Source: Acetobacter nitrogenifigens DSM 23921 = NBRC 105050
Lineage (GTDB): Bacteria; Pseudomonadota; Alphaproteobacteria; Acetobacterales; Acetobacteraceae
Direction of reading: 5' to 3'
Assembly: GCF_000429165.1 (NCBI RefSeq)
Contig: NZ_AUBI01000011.1
Coordinates: 1-64,000 of the forward strand
Length of the DNA: 64,000 nt
Positions 52,608 through 61,713 of this stretch are shown here, piece after piece. The translations under genes were made by a program, and so were the position numbers. The notes beneath the pieces are model-generated. The model saw only the letters and a list, made by a program, of their open reading frames with translations, was not told the DNA's origin and did no database searches. Position 1 is the first letter of the stretch. Every line of letters begins with the position of its first letter.

Positions 52608-52628
52608 GGTGAGCCATCGTGGCTCACC
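52608..52628 (+). terminator. Hairpin after wrbA
   Basis: GGTGAGCCA pairs with TGGCTCACC (9 bp, TCG loop), with partial outer pairing ACAG/CTGT. There is no T-run. The remaining 270 bases to the pirin gene hold no gene. Confidence 0.45.
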
Positions 52629-52905
52629 CCTGTAAGCGTCCCGCCGCAAGGCGGGCGTGATTGACCAGAGATCAGGTCGCCGCCGCTTTGTCCCGGCGTC
52701 GTCTAAACGGGACAAAGGGACGCGCTGACCAGCGCGCCAGCCGGATGTCCGGCGGCGCGCCCCGACTGGACCGGCAGGCCGGGAAGACCCGGTGCCGCCG
52801 ACGAACGTTTTGACGCCCGACTCTTTGGGCTCGCCACACGCACATATTCAGCCGCTCTCGCGTCGGATCGTCCGGCCTCCCTGAGCGGAGCAAGGAGAAC
52901 ATATC

Positions 52906-53607
52906 ATGATCGAAGTCAGACCTTTCGACGGACTTGGAGCGGCCAATCACGGTTGGCTTGACGCCCACCACCACTTTTCCTTCGCGGGGTACAATGATCC
53001 GTCGCGCGTTCACTGGGGCGCCCTGCGGGTGTGGAATGACGACAAGATCGCCGCTGGAGAAGGTTTCCCGCCTCATCCGCATCGCGACATGGAAATCATC
53101 ACCTATGTTCGCTCCGGCGCGATCACGCATGAGGACAACCTCGGCAATCGTGGTCGCACGGAAGCGGGCGACGTGCAGGTGATGTCGGCTGGAACGGGCA
53201 TCGTCCACAGCGAGTTCAACCGCGAGGACGAGACGACCACGCTCTTCCAGATCTGGATCATGCCGAGCAAGCGCGGCCATGCTCCGCGCTGGGGCGCGCG
53301 TCCTTTCCCGAAGGAGGGGCGGTCCGGTCACTTTGTGCCGCTGGCCTCCGGCAAAGACGGCGACGGCGACGCCCTGTGGATCGGCGCGGACGCCCGTGTG
53401 CTCGGCGCGACGATCAAGGCAGGTGAGAAGGTGACGTATGAAACCTCTCGCGATCGCTTCCTGTATCTGGTGGCGGCGAAAGGCGCGATCACCATTGACG
53501 GTGTCGACGCAGCCGAGCGCGACGGGGTCGCCATCCGCGACGTGGAGCGCGTCACAGTGACGGCGCGTGAGGACGCGGAGCTGGTTCTCGTCGACAGCGG
53601 CGAGTAA
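52906..53607 (+). CDS. Pirin-family cupin protein
   Basis: A 233-residue bicupin like E. coli YhhW. The metal site shows FPPHPHRDMEIITYV and then MSAGTGIVHSEFN, giving His-His-His-Glu ligands. YhhW-type pirins have quercetinase activity in vitro; the physiological role is unclear. AAGGAG ribosome site ahead of the ATG; strong terminator behind. Confidence 0.92.
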   Translation: MIEVRPFDGLGAANHGWLDAHHHFSFAGYNDPSRVHWGALRVWNDDKIAAGEGFPPHPHRDMEIITYVRSGAITHEDNLGNRGRTEAGDVQVMSAGTGIVHSEFNREDETTTLFQIWIMPSKRGHAPRWGARPFPKEGRSGHFVPLASGKDGDGDALWIGADARVLGATIKAGEKVTYETSRDRFLYLVAAKGAITIDGVDAAERDGVAIRDVERVTVTAREDAELVLVDSGE

Positions 53608-53620
53608 ATCCGAAGGCGTC

Positions 53621-53667
53621 AGGGGGCGTCCGGTCTTTCTTCGACCGGGCGCCCCCTTCGTCTTGTC
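53621..53667 (+). terminator. Rho-independent terminator after pirin gene
   Basis: GGGGGCGTCCGGTC pairs with GACCGGGCGCCCCC with one bulge, followed by TTCGTCTTGTCT. Confidence 0.75.
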
Positions 53668-53725
53668 TGAAACTTCGGGCCGCCGCATATCTCGCCGGGC
53701 GTCAGCGCAAGGGAGATCACCGGTC

Positions 53726-54556
53726 ATGAAGCACTCAATCCATAATCGCCTCGGCCGTCTGGCGTTGGCGCTGCTGGCGTCGGCGTCGCTTGCAAGCTTC
53801 GCGACGGGAGTCGCCAGAGCGGCGCCGCAGGTCGAGCTCCAGCGTCTGACCTGGCCCGAAATTCGCGACGCCGTGCGCGCGGGCTATGACACCATCATCA
53901 TACCGGTCGGCGGGACGGAGCAGAGCGGTCCTTACATCGCCGTCGGCAAGCACAATGTTCGCGCCGAGGCCTTGGCTGACCGCATCGCTCGTTCGCTCGG
54001 CAATGCGCTGGTTGCGCCGGTGATCGCCTATGTTCCCGAAGGCGGTCTTTCCCCCCGGACATCGCATATGCGTTTTCCCGGCACGATCACGGTGTCGCCC
54101 GCCGTATTTGAGGGACTCTTGCGCTCAGCGGCGGATAGTTTTCGTGTACAGGGGTTTCATACCGTTGCGTTTATTGCCGATCACGGCGGCTACGTGTCGC
54201 AACTGCGCGAAGTTGCGACCAGTCTCGACAAGGCATGGAGCGGGTCCGGCGCACATACTCTCTACGTGGCTTCCTATTACAATGTGGTCGGCGGCGCCTA
54301 CGCTGACGCCCTGCGCGCGCGCGGGCTGGGAGATGATGTCGGAAAACATGCCGAACTGAGCGACACGTCCCTGATGCTTGCCGTCGATCCGTCGATGGTG
54401 CGCGAGCAGGCCTTGCGGTCGGCCCCGAAGCCGACAACGGCGGATGGCGTGTATGGCGGAGATCCCCGCCCCGCAACGGCGGAACTCGGCAAGATCGGCG
54501 TGGACATGCAGGTCAATGAGGCGGTAGCAGAGATACGTAAAGCGCAAGGACGTTAG
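53726..54556 (+). CDS. Exported creatininase-family protein
   Basis: A 276-residue member of the creatininase (amidohydrolase-like) family with a signal peptide (about 1-32, ending VARAAP), so periplasmic. The usual metal motif EQHGPHLPLxTD reads EQSGPYIAVGKH (65-76): Glu65 is kept, the His is Ser67, and the Asp position is His76. DHGGY gives His153, and HAELSDTS (208-215) replaces HAGExETS. A metal site may exist with altered ligands. Creatininase homologues also hydrolyse keto-inositols and formamides, so a keto-sugar role alongside the adjoining sugar locus is possible. Start ATG 53726 follows GGGAG; the longer frame from 53567 was rejected. Confidence 0.82.
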   Translation: MKHSIHNRLGRLALALLASASLASFATGVARAAPQVELQRLTWPEIRDAVRAGYDTIIIPVGGTEQSGPYIAVGKHNVRAEALADRIARSLGNALVAPVIAYVPEGGLSPRTSHMRFPGTITVSPAVFEGLLRSAADSFRVQGFHTVAFIADHGGYVSQLREVATSLDKAWSGSGAHTLYVASYYNVVGGAYADALRARGLGDDVGKHAELSDTSLMLAVDPSMVREQALRSAPKPTTADGVYGGDPRPATAELGKIGVDMQVNEAVAEIRKAQGR

Positions 54557-54726
54557 GGTCTCGGAGCATCGTATTTTTCACACGGTTTTCCACGAGGGAA
54601 TATTGGGCGGCGGTAAAGGCTGTAGCTCTCTTGTCGCGAAATATGAACGCCGGAGCGTAAAGCGTGCGGAGTGGTTCATGTCCTGAGTGACGCCAGATTA
54701 TAAAAAATTTGTCGACAGGCTGTAAG

Positions 54727-56046
54727 CTATAGCCGCTGCGCTGGCGCAAGCCGGGACCATAGAGAGAGCGGCAGGAACTGGACGACTGCGGTGGCGAGCG
54801 GCAACCATACGAACCCGGTCGTCACCCAGGGAATGAGCCCGGGGGATTGTTCCGCAAGGTTTGGCGCATAGTGTCCGCCTGAAAGAAGGAACGCCAGAAT
54901 AAAGCCGGTGGCTCCCATGGAAACTTTCGTGACCAGCGTGTTGATCGCGTAGGCGAGGCCGGCTGTATTGACATCCGACTCCGCCTCTCCGTCGTCGATA
55001 GCGCGAGAAAGTAGAACGTAATAAAGCGGCGAGGCGATGCCCTGGGCGAGGCTAAGGAGTATAAAGCCGACATAGAATGCAGTTCGATCAGATCCTGCAA
55101 AGTCGATTGCGCCATAGGCGACAACTTGTAGCACGAGCGAGTAAATTGCAGTTCCGACGATGCCTGCGCGTTTGACGCAGGATGGCGTCGCCGCAGCGCC
55201 CAGAAATCCCATGACTGTTGCGAGAGTCAGGAGCTCTCCGGCGAAAGTTTCGCTCCCGCCAAGACGCACGCGTACATAATAGATTACAAAGCCGTATAAC
55301 GTCCCGATTCCGATGAATTGAAAGAAAACAAGAATGTTGCACAGGTGCCATCGGCGGTTGCCGATCAGCGCGCGAATCAGTTCACTGGCGCTACGCTGGA
55401 CGGGAGGCGGAGCATGGCGGACAACGCAAAATCGGGAGACGATCCGCCACATCAGGCTGCCGGCGATGGCCAGGGCCAAAACGTAGAGCACGACTCCCTT
55501 CTGGCGTTGAGCCCCGCTTACGCCGCCGCCAAGCCAGTCTATGGCGGGAATTGTCAGCAATGCTACGGCAAACTGTCCGATCTGACAGCCCATCATGCGG
55601 AATGTATTGAGTTCCACCCGGTCTTGTTGGGCGGTGCTGATCATGGTCGCCAAAGCCCCATACGGGGTATTGATGCAGGAGTATATGGCGCCGAAAAGAA
55701 TATATGACGCCCCGGCCCAAAGAACCCTCGCGTGAGGAGACAGCGGGAGGGGAAGAAAGCAGATAAATGCGGACAGACCGAACGGAATGGCAAGGCGGCG
55801 GATCAAGTGTGGCACCAGCAGGCCGCCGGCGCGGTCGACAACGTATCCGATCGCCGGATCGCAGACAGAGTCGAACAGGCGGGCGACAAGCAGGATCCAG
55901 GCGACGGATGACGGTGGAATATCGTAGATATCAGTATAATAAAACATAAGATATGAGGTCGTGAGCCCCCACATCAGGTTTGATGAGAGGTCGCCGCAGC
56001 CATAGGCCGCTTTCTCGCGAAAGGAAAGCGTGTCCGATATCGCCAT
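54727..56046 (-). CDS. GPH-family sugar:cation symporter (MFS)
   Basis: A 439-residue inner-membrane transporter with about 12 helices of the glycoside-pentoside-hexuronide group (MelB/UidB). Family marks: N-terminal LSFREKAAYGCGDLSSNLMW, FYYTDIYDI, and DSVCDPAIGYVVDR. It starts 33 bases downstream of the GMC oxidoreductase stop with GAGAGG ahead of the ATG. It likely imports the glycoside or sugar handled by this operon. Confidence 0.9.
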   Translation of the reverse strand: MAISDTLSFREKAAYGCGDLSSNLMWGLTTSYLMFYYTDIYDIPPSSVAWILLVARLFDSVCDPAIGYVVDRAGGLLVPHLIRRLAIPFGLSAFICFLPLPLSPHARVLWAGASYILFGAIYSCINTPYGALATMISTAQQDRVELNTFRMMGCQIGQFAVALLTIPAIDWLGGGVSGAQRQKGVVLYVLALAIAGSLMWRIVSRFCVVRHAPPPVQRSASELIRALIGNRRWHLCNILVFFQFIGIGTLYGFVIYYVRVRLGGSETFAGELLTLATVMGFLGAAATPSCVKRAGIVGTAIYSLVLQVVAYGAIDFAGSDRTAFYVGFILLSLAQGIASPLYYVLLSRAIDDGEAESDVNTAGLAYAINTLVTKVSMGATGFILAFLLSGGHYAPNLAEQSPGLIPWVTTGFVWLPLATAVVQFLPLSLWSRLAPAQRL

Positions 56047-56078
56047 AAACTAACCTCTCAACCAGATTGGAACGTTTT

Positions 56079-57746
56079 TCAGAGTCGTCCCGATTTCAGT
56101 TCGGATGCGAGATGATTGCAGGCCCGCATGCTCTGGGCCATCACCGTAAGCGTTGTCCCAAGAGCGCCGCCGGACGGAAAGCTTGACGCGTCCGTAACAA
56201 AAAGATTCGGAACATCCCACGATTGGCCGTAAGAATTCAAGACAGATGCATTTGGGTCGGCCCCCATGCGCACGCCACCGGTTTCGTGGATGGCTGCGCC
56301 CATGACCATACTTTTGGGAAACATCTTGCGGATAAGCCATCGGGCGAGGAATGATTTTTCTGGATATAATCCGGAACCGGACTCGCCAAGGCCAAGCGGG
56401 GACGCCCAGAAATCGACCTGTCCGCCACTCGCCTCGATCATATCCGCGCAGTCGCGAATCTGCCTGCGCAACATCGCCCGCTCGTTTTCGTGCAACACGC
56501 AGCGAATATGCGGCAAAGGCACGCCCCACCGGTCACGCCGTTTCGGGTCCAGCGTCACGGCATTGTCTTTCCATGGTAGCATCTCTCCAAAACCCATGAT
56601 GCTAACCTGTGTTTCGTGCGAAGGGGACGAAGATGCGGAGCGACCGATTGAACCCTGAAACGTGTAGCCACGCGAAAACGCAGGATCGACGCTTCCCTCG
56701 GCATTTTCGTAGCGCGGGAGGTACATCCCCCCAGTGACGCCGTAGAATGGATGAGACGGCAACGTGACGTCAGGCCCGCTTCGCGCGGCAGCCGGCCAAC
56801 GGCCGAACATCAGACTGGCGCATTGATCCATGAAATAACGACCGAGAGTCCCGGAACTGTTGCCAAGACCTTTCGGGTGCCGTGAAGATTTCGAATTCAG
56901 CAGAAGGCGTATGCTCTCGACGGGGGACGCGCAGACGACGACAGATCGAGCGTTTACAATATGACGTGCTTTTGTCTTTCGGTCTATCCAGGCGACGCCC
57001 GTGGCGCGACCAGAAGTCTCGTCGGTGAGCACCTGATGGACTATCGCGTTGGAGTGGACCGTAAGGTTGCCTGTGGCCGCTGCGGCTGCAAGAGCAGGGG
57101 TAACCGGCGATCCGCTGTGCGGGTTAAAACGCCACGCGATGACCGATCGGTTTGGCCAAATTTTTTCAACGCTTTTACGGAATGATTGTTCTTCTGGCGT
57201 TAAAACGGCTCCCTCGGCCATTAAGCCGTCCGGGGCCGTCGGAACCTTGTCGAGATTGCCGTGGATGCCGAGAAACTGTTCGACCTTCTCATACCACGGA
57301 GCAATGTCGGCGTAAGAGAAAGGCCAGTCTGCGCCGCCCGACTTCCTCTCTGCCCCCTTGAAGTCATAATCGGACCAGCGAAAAAGAACGCGGCCATAGG
57401 CGTGTAGCCTGCCGCCCACTTGATGGCCACGAATCCACAGGAAGGGCGCGTCTTTGGGGGTGGTGTAGCCGTGCGTCCAGTCGTTGACGAAAAGATGCTT
57501 AAGCTGGCTGTTGAAAAATGCAACACGAGACTGAATGTGCTGCCCGGCGAGCGTCGCGACGATCCTGGGGAGGAGATGCGCGTCTTTGCCCGCAGGCTTG
57601 CGGCGTGTGGCGAGCCCGTCCGGTTGAAGCGTGTGGCCGGCTTCAAGGACCAGCACCGAAAGGCCTTGCTCGGTCAGTTCTTTGGCGGCGAATCCGCCTG
57701 CAGCGCCGGAACCGACGACAATTGCATCGTATTGTTTTACAGTCAT
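56079..57746 (-). CDS. GMC-family FAD oxidoreductase
   Basis: A 555-residue flavoenzyme. FAD motif IVVGSGAAGGFAAKEL (about 9-24), GxxxxxxG substrate region with RVLFRWSDYDFKGA, and the GMC C-terminal part with IHETGGVRMGADPNASVLN and LFVTDASSFPSGGALGTTLTVM. Catalytic His of the HETGG motif is present. No signal peptide, so cytoplasmic. The closest known groups are bacterial glycoside/sugar 3-dehydrogenases and gluconate 2-dehydrogenase large subunits. The neighbouring isomerase-like TIM barrel makes sugar 3-oxidation an attractive reading. No small-subunit or cytochrome gene is adjacent. Confidence 0.9.
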   Translation of the reverse strand: MTVKQYDAIVVGSGAAGGFAAKELTEQGLSVLVLEAGHTLQPDGLATRRKPAGKDAHLLPRIVATLAGQHIQSRVAFFNSQLKHLFVNDWTHGYTTPKDAPFLWIRGHQVGGRLHAYGRVLFRWSDYDFKGAERKSGGADWPFSYADIAPWYEKVEQFLGIHGNLDKVPTAPDGLMAEGAVLTPEEQSFRKSVEKIWPNRSVIAWRFNPHSGSPVTPALAAAAATGNLTVHSNAIVHQVLTDETSGRATGVAWIDRKTKARHIVNARSVVVCASPVESIRLLLNSKSSRHPKGLGNSSGTLGRYFMDQCASLMFGRWPAAARSGPDVTLPSHPFYGVTGGMYLPRYENAEGSVDPAFSRGYTFQGSIGRSASSSPSHETQVSIMGFGEMLPWKDNAVTLDPKRRDRWGVPLPHIRCVLHENERAMLRRQIRDCADMIEASGGQVDFWASPLGLGESGSGLYPEKSFLARWLIRKMFPKSMVMGAAIHETGGVRMGADPNASVLNSYGQSWDVPNLFVTDASSFPSGGALGTTLTVMAQSMRACNHLASELKSGRL

Positions 57747-57969
57747 GGAATTTTCCTGCTGGCAAGGCGTTGTGAGCGCCTCGCTTGGCTGGTCAGGCTT
57801 TCAGCTGACGGAACGCGCCGCACAGTTGCGGGCGATGGTGGAATCGGCGTCTGACCAAGATACTTTAGAATTTTTATCGGAAGCCAGACCGTTTGTGTGT
57901 GACCCGATCATGAAGCAATGGACTGCTTCCGCGCGAAGGCAGGGTAGGGGGCGGAACCTCCCGAACCGT

Positions 57970-58905
57970 TCAAGGGCTGTCCGCCGTAGCCAGCGTTCGG
58001 ACGAACGAAACCCCTCGCTGCAACGCGGGTATCGGATCGGGGCAGGCGTCCAACTCCAGAATGGGTCCGCACAGAAGCGGCGCCTGCGTCAGTAGCGCAT
58101 TCAGTTTGGCGAACGGAGCGCGCCCTTCGCCGAGTTCACAGAAAAACGGCCTGTGGCGGGAATGAATGTCGGCGGTGATCGGGGTATCTACCGGCATGGG
58201 TCCGATGGCGTCTTTCCAGTGCGCAGCGACCGTGCGTTCAAGATGACGCTCCAGAACACTTTCAGGAAGTCCGCCTTCGAGGATGATGTGGGCAGGATCA
58301 AGACATAGATGGACGTATCTTGGATCGGTCAGCAACAGGAATAAGTCGACGTCTCTTGGCGCGCAGAAAAGACTGTGCGCTTCTGTATGCAGCGCCAGCC
58401 TGACGCCTTCCCGAGCGGCTGCGGCGCCCATGCGATTTAGTAGGGTCGCAATAGGCTGCGCGAGCGCAAGATCGACGAAAGAAAGCGGATCCTCAAGGAA
58501 GGTGGTGCGACATGGAAGTCCCGCAACTAATACGGTTCCGCCGATAGACGACAGAAACTGGGCTGTCTGTGTGACGGATTCCAGAATTTCGGCCTCTGAG
58601 GCGCCGTAGTTGGCTATGGGGATTCTGTCGAGGTCCGGAAAGAAGCAGGACCATACCTCAATGCTTCGGGCGTCGAGTTCATGCTTGAAGGCGTCGGCTG
58701 AGCCGAACGCGAAGATTGCGCCGCGCCAATCGAAGGGTGGGAAGGTAAGCTCCACACCTGAAAGTCCCGCTTGCTGAAGGGAGTCCAGGATACGCGTCCA
58801 GAATGCACGAGGTTGTGCTACGGCCAGACTCGTTATGGCTTCGGCAGTATCCACCCCCCAGAAAACAGGGTTGTAGAACGTAACGAGATCTGTGCCGATT
58901 TTCAT
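57970..58905 (-). CDS. Sugar phosphate isomerase/epimerase-like TIM barrel
   Basis: A 311-residue protein of the xylose-isomerase-like (AP_endonuc_2) family. Core strands: GLSGVELTFPP, the metal-binding segments LALHTEAH, HLCLDPAHI and a final ILELDACPDP. Such proteins act as 3-keto-sugar epimerases, lyases or hydrolases beside GMC dehydrogenases. It follows the TonB receptor by 52 bases on the same strand; a 223-base gap with no gene separates it from the GMC gene. Confidence 0.85.
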   Translation of the reverse strand: MKIGTDLVTFYNPVFWGVDTAEAITSLAVAQPRAFWTRILDSLQQAGLSGVELTFPPFDWRGAIFAFGSADAFKHELDARSIEVWSCFFPDLDRIPIANYGASEAEILESVTQTAQFLSSIGGTVLVAGLPCRTTFLEDPLSFVDLALAQPIATLLNRMGAAAAREGVRLALHTEAHSLFCAPRDVDLFLLLTDPRYVHLCLDPAHIILEGGLPESVLERHLERTVAAHWKDAIGPMPVDTPITADIHSRHRPFFCELGEGRAPFAKLNALLTQAPLLCGPILELDACPDPIPALQRGVSFVRTLATADSP

Positions 58906-58957
58906 AATGTGGAGGCTCCGTAATCTGGATCTGCTTTTGGGAGAGTCTGAGCTTTCC

Positions 58958-61345
58958 TCAGAAAGATGTGGAGACGCTGCCGGTCATGGAAAAACGCGGC
59001 TCCACAAAGAACGTGTTTGGCGAAGAGTCGTCGATATTCGACAGGGATCCGTTCATAAGTCTGACCTGATGCGCGTTGGTCGTGACGCCTGTAGGTCCGG
59101 TCCTGACGATAGACCCCGTCAGATTTGTGAAGTTTAACCTTATGCTGGGACTCTTCATGAAACCAATGGATTGGAAGCGGTAACCCAGCGATAGCGTATC
59201 GGTCACATAGCCTGGCATATGTTCATCTCCGGCCAGCGTCACGGATTGGGATGAGGCGTAATGTAGGCTGAAATTGCCGAAGAATCCTCCCTTTGTATAG
59301 GAGAGACCGAAATTCGCCATCACTTTGGGCGACATCACGGCGGTGTTTCCCTTGGTGTGGATGTAAGAACCATCCAGCGGGATGTTGGAGTCCATGGTCG
59401 CATGGAGATATTCGACCGAGGCGTAAGGGCTGAATCCATGAATGGGATGGGTGGACACCATCAGATCCACGCCGCGGGCAGTCTGATTGCCTGCGTTGAT
59501 CGTCGCAGATTGCCCCGCCTGCACGTATGTGGTCAGAAGGCGATTGGTTATGTTGTAATTGAATAAGGAGAGATCGACGATCACTGTATCGTCGTGATAG
59601 CGATACCCCAGTTCCTCCTTGATGGCGTACTGATTTTTGGGCAGTGATCCAGTATTCGGGTTCACTGCGAGGCTTGCAGGAGACGGCTGGCGGAAATCGC
59701 CTTCAGCGTTGATGTAAACCTGATGGTGCTGGTTGATCATGTACCCGGCGGAGATATGTGGTAAAGGCACGCCGGTATTGAGTCCGAGGGAGGATCGCGT
59801 GCGCCCGGTGCTGGAGTTGCTCCAGGACTGATCCCAGTAGTTGGTCATGACATATTTCAATCCGCCTTCGATGGTCAGGCGATCATGAAGATATTTCGCG
59901 TGATCTTCAAGAAAGAGAGCGTGCAGCTCATAGCCAGCCTGCACGCGGCTCGTTACGCGTGAGCCGTTGGCGTAATACAGCTTGTAAGCGTCCGCGTTGA
60001 CGGCGGACGACGATCCGTCGGATGGCGTGAGATTGACCGGTTCCTTGAAAATCTGATCGTCGTTCTCGTACCAATAACCAAGGCTGACATGGTTGTGACG
60101 ATCGATGTCGTAACCGAGTTTTGCGACAGCTCCCGTCTGGATATACATCGTCTGGTCGTAGAAGGCGGTCAGCGATTGACCGGCAGGCACGGAAGCCCCG
60201 GAGGAAGTGAAGTACTCGCCTGCTGCTGACGAGACGCCGCCGCTGTATGATTCCGGACCGAAGCCCGTATTGAAGTAGGGTGTCAGGTCGAAAGAAAATT
60301 TGGCGGGCAATACGATATGTATCGGGGACGATAGTGTGATTTCGTTCCAGTAGCTGAGATTGTTCTTCCAGTAGTTGTTGTTTTGCGCGTCGTAATGGTC
60401 GGAGCGCCCGAAGCCATTTCCGGTGTGCTTGTAGTTGTAAAATTGTTCGGCAGTTGCGTAGTTATCGACAACGGCGTCTGTATGATTCCACGACAGGAAG
60501 AATTTGAAGTTGGACCCGTTGTCGAATTCATCCTGAATCCCGACGTCAACATTCTTCCTTTTGTTGATCCCGGCGCCCATCCACGAACGTGCGTGCGTGT
60601 TCGAAAACGAGGCGTAGCCACGAAGGTGCGTGTTTCCGATTTCGCCAGACTCTAGACGAATATATTCTCGTGACATATTATTCGTGCCATACGAGAAATC
60701 CGCCATGCCGCCAAATTTTCGAGCTGCATTGTGGGTAACGATCGACAACACGCCTGCCGCCGCGGACGTCGCGGGCAGATCGGTTGGCGAACTGCCGGGC
60801 TGTATGACGATAGAGTCGATATCTTCCGAATCGATGTCCTGATTGATGTAGTTAATGCCTGTCGCGGGGCCGCCATTCATCGTGATGGTCATGTCCGCAT
60901 CGGTCAGGCTGCGAATTTCCGCGCCGCCGGTCGCGCCGCCGGTAATGCCGGATGTGTTGTTCGTGGCGACGTTCATGCTGGGTACGTTACGAACAAGATC
61001 GGCGACAGAGCTCTGCGGCGCCCGCATTTCTATATACTGCCGCCCGACGGTCTGAACGCTGTGCGAAGCCGTTTCGGCGCGCATCATGCCGCCGCCCCCA
61101 TCTAAAGGGTTACGCGACCCGGAGACGCTGATGTCTTCGTGTTGATCCGGGCGTTTGAGCGGGACTTTCGGCTTTTGCCGGGTTTTCGCGACGGCTGAAG
61201 GCGCCGACCCCTGAGAGGGCGCCACGGCATGGCGGGCGGTCGGCGGGTGGCGGCCGGCTGAAAACGCTGATGTCGCGAGGCTGGTGGCGCCCACCAGGGC
61301 GAGCGCTACGTGACGGCTCCGCGGGATGTAGAGTTTGGCCGACAT
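58958..61345 (-). CDS. TonB-dependent outer-membrane receptor of the sugar locus
   Basis: A 795-residue receptor. Signal peptide (about 1-30), a proline/lysine-rich linker, TonB-box-like DISVSGSRNP, plug domain with MNVATNNTSGITGGATGGAEI and GVLSIVTHNA, and a barrel ending FSMTGSVSTSF with terminal Phe. Strong ribosome site GGAGGGG. It is the first gene of the minus-strand sugar operon; a candidate LacI operator lies about 85 bases upstream. Probably imports an oligosaccharide or glycoside. Confidence 0.9.
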   Translation of the reverse strand: MSAKLYIPRSRHVALALVGATSLATSAFSAGRHPPTARHAVAPSQGSAPSAVAKTRQKPKVPLKRPDQHEDISVSGSRNPLDGGGGMMRAETASHSVQTVGRQYIEMRAPQSSVADLVRNVPSMNVATNNTSGITGGATGGAEIRSLTDADMTITMNGGPATGINYINQDIDSEDIDSIVIQPGSSPTDLPATSAAAGVLSIVTHNAARKFGGMADFSYGTNNMSREYIRLESGEIGNTHLRGYASFSNTHARSWMGAGINKRKNVDVGIQDEFDNGSNFKFFLSWNHTDAVVDNYATAEQFYNYKHTGNGFGRSDHYDAQNNNYWKNNLSYWNEITLSSPIHIVLPAKFSFDLTPYFNTGFGPESYSGGVSSAAGEYFTSSGASVPAGQSLTAFYDQTMYIQTGAVAKLGYDIDRHNHVSLGYWYENDDQIFKEPVNLTPSDGSSSAVNADAYKLYYANGSRVTSRVQAGYELHALFLEDHAKYLHDRLTIEGGLKYVMTNYWDQSWSNSSTGRTRSSLGLNTGVPLPHISAGYMINQHHQVYINAEGDFRQPSPASLAVNPNTGSLPKNQYAIKEELGYRYHDDTVIVDLSLFNYNITNRLLTTYVQAGQSATINAGNQTARGVDLMVSTHPIHGFSPYASVEYLHATMDSNIPLDGSYIHTKGNTAVMSPKVMANFGLSYTKGGFFGNFSLHYASSQSVTLAGDEHMPGYVTDTLSLGYRFQSIGFMKSPSIRLNFTNLTGSIVRTGPTGVTTNAHQVRLMNGSLSNIDDSSPNTFFVEPRFSMTGSVSTSF

Positions 61346-61427
61346 GTCGAAACCCCTCCGTTCGCAGAATTGCGACTATCTGAACGCGCGCTTTAAAGCG
61401 GACAGCGTTCTCATGAATGCGATAAAA

Positions 61428-61443
61428 ATGGCATACGATTGCC
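61428..61443. promoter_or_regulatory. Candidate LacI-family operator 1
   Basis: ATGGCATACGATTGCC is a near-palindrome around a central CG: GGCA and TGCC at the ends and CG in the middle are symmetric (10 of 14 positions). A central CpG is typical of LacI-family operators. It lies about 85 bases ahead of the TonB receptor start. Confidence 0.55.
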
Positions 61444-61604
61444 GCGCGCATCGCGTCAACAATATTTCGAATTGGCATCATTAAGGGCGGATAAAAAATC
61501 ACTTAAAATATTGATTTATATGAATAAAAATATTATACATAACCAAACATCGGGTCGGAATTTTATATGAACGTCCTCATAAAATCTAAAAAATGCACAC
61601 AATG

Positions 61605-61620
61605 ATGGCATTCGATTGTT
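61605..61620. promoter_or_regulatory. Candidate LacI-family operator 2
   Basis: ATGGCATTCGATTGTT shares 13 of the first 14 bases with operator 1. It lies about 95 bases before the lacI-type gene, so the regulator may control itself and the divergent receptor operon. The rest of the 368-base spacer is AT-rich (61490-61600) and has no gene. Confidence 0.55.
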
Positions 61621-61713
61621 GTATAAAACGAGTCCGCACGTCTCGTGCAGGGCGCGGCTGGTCACGTGGCAAGGGGGCAGATATTTTGAGTCTCGGTATG
61701 AGGAGGGCGGGTT

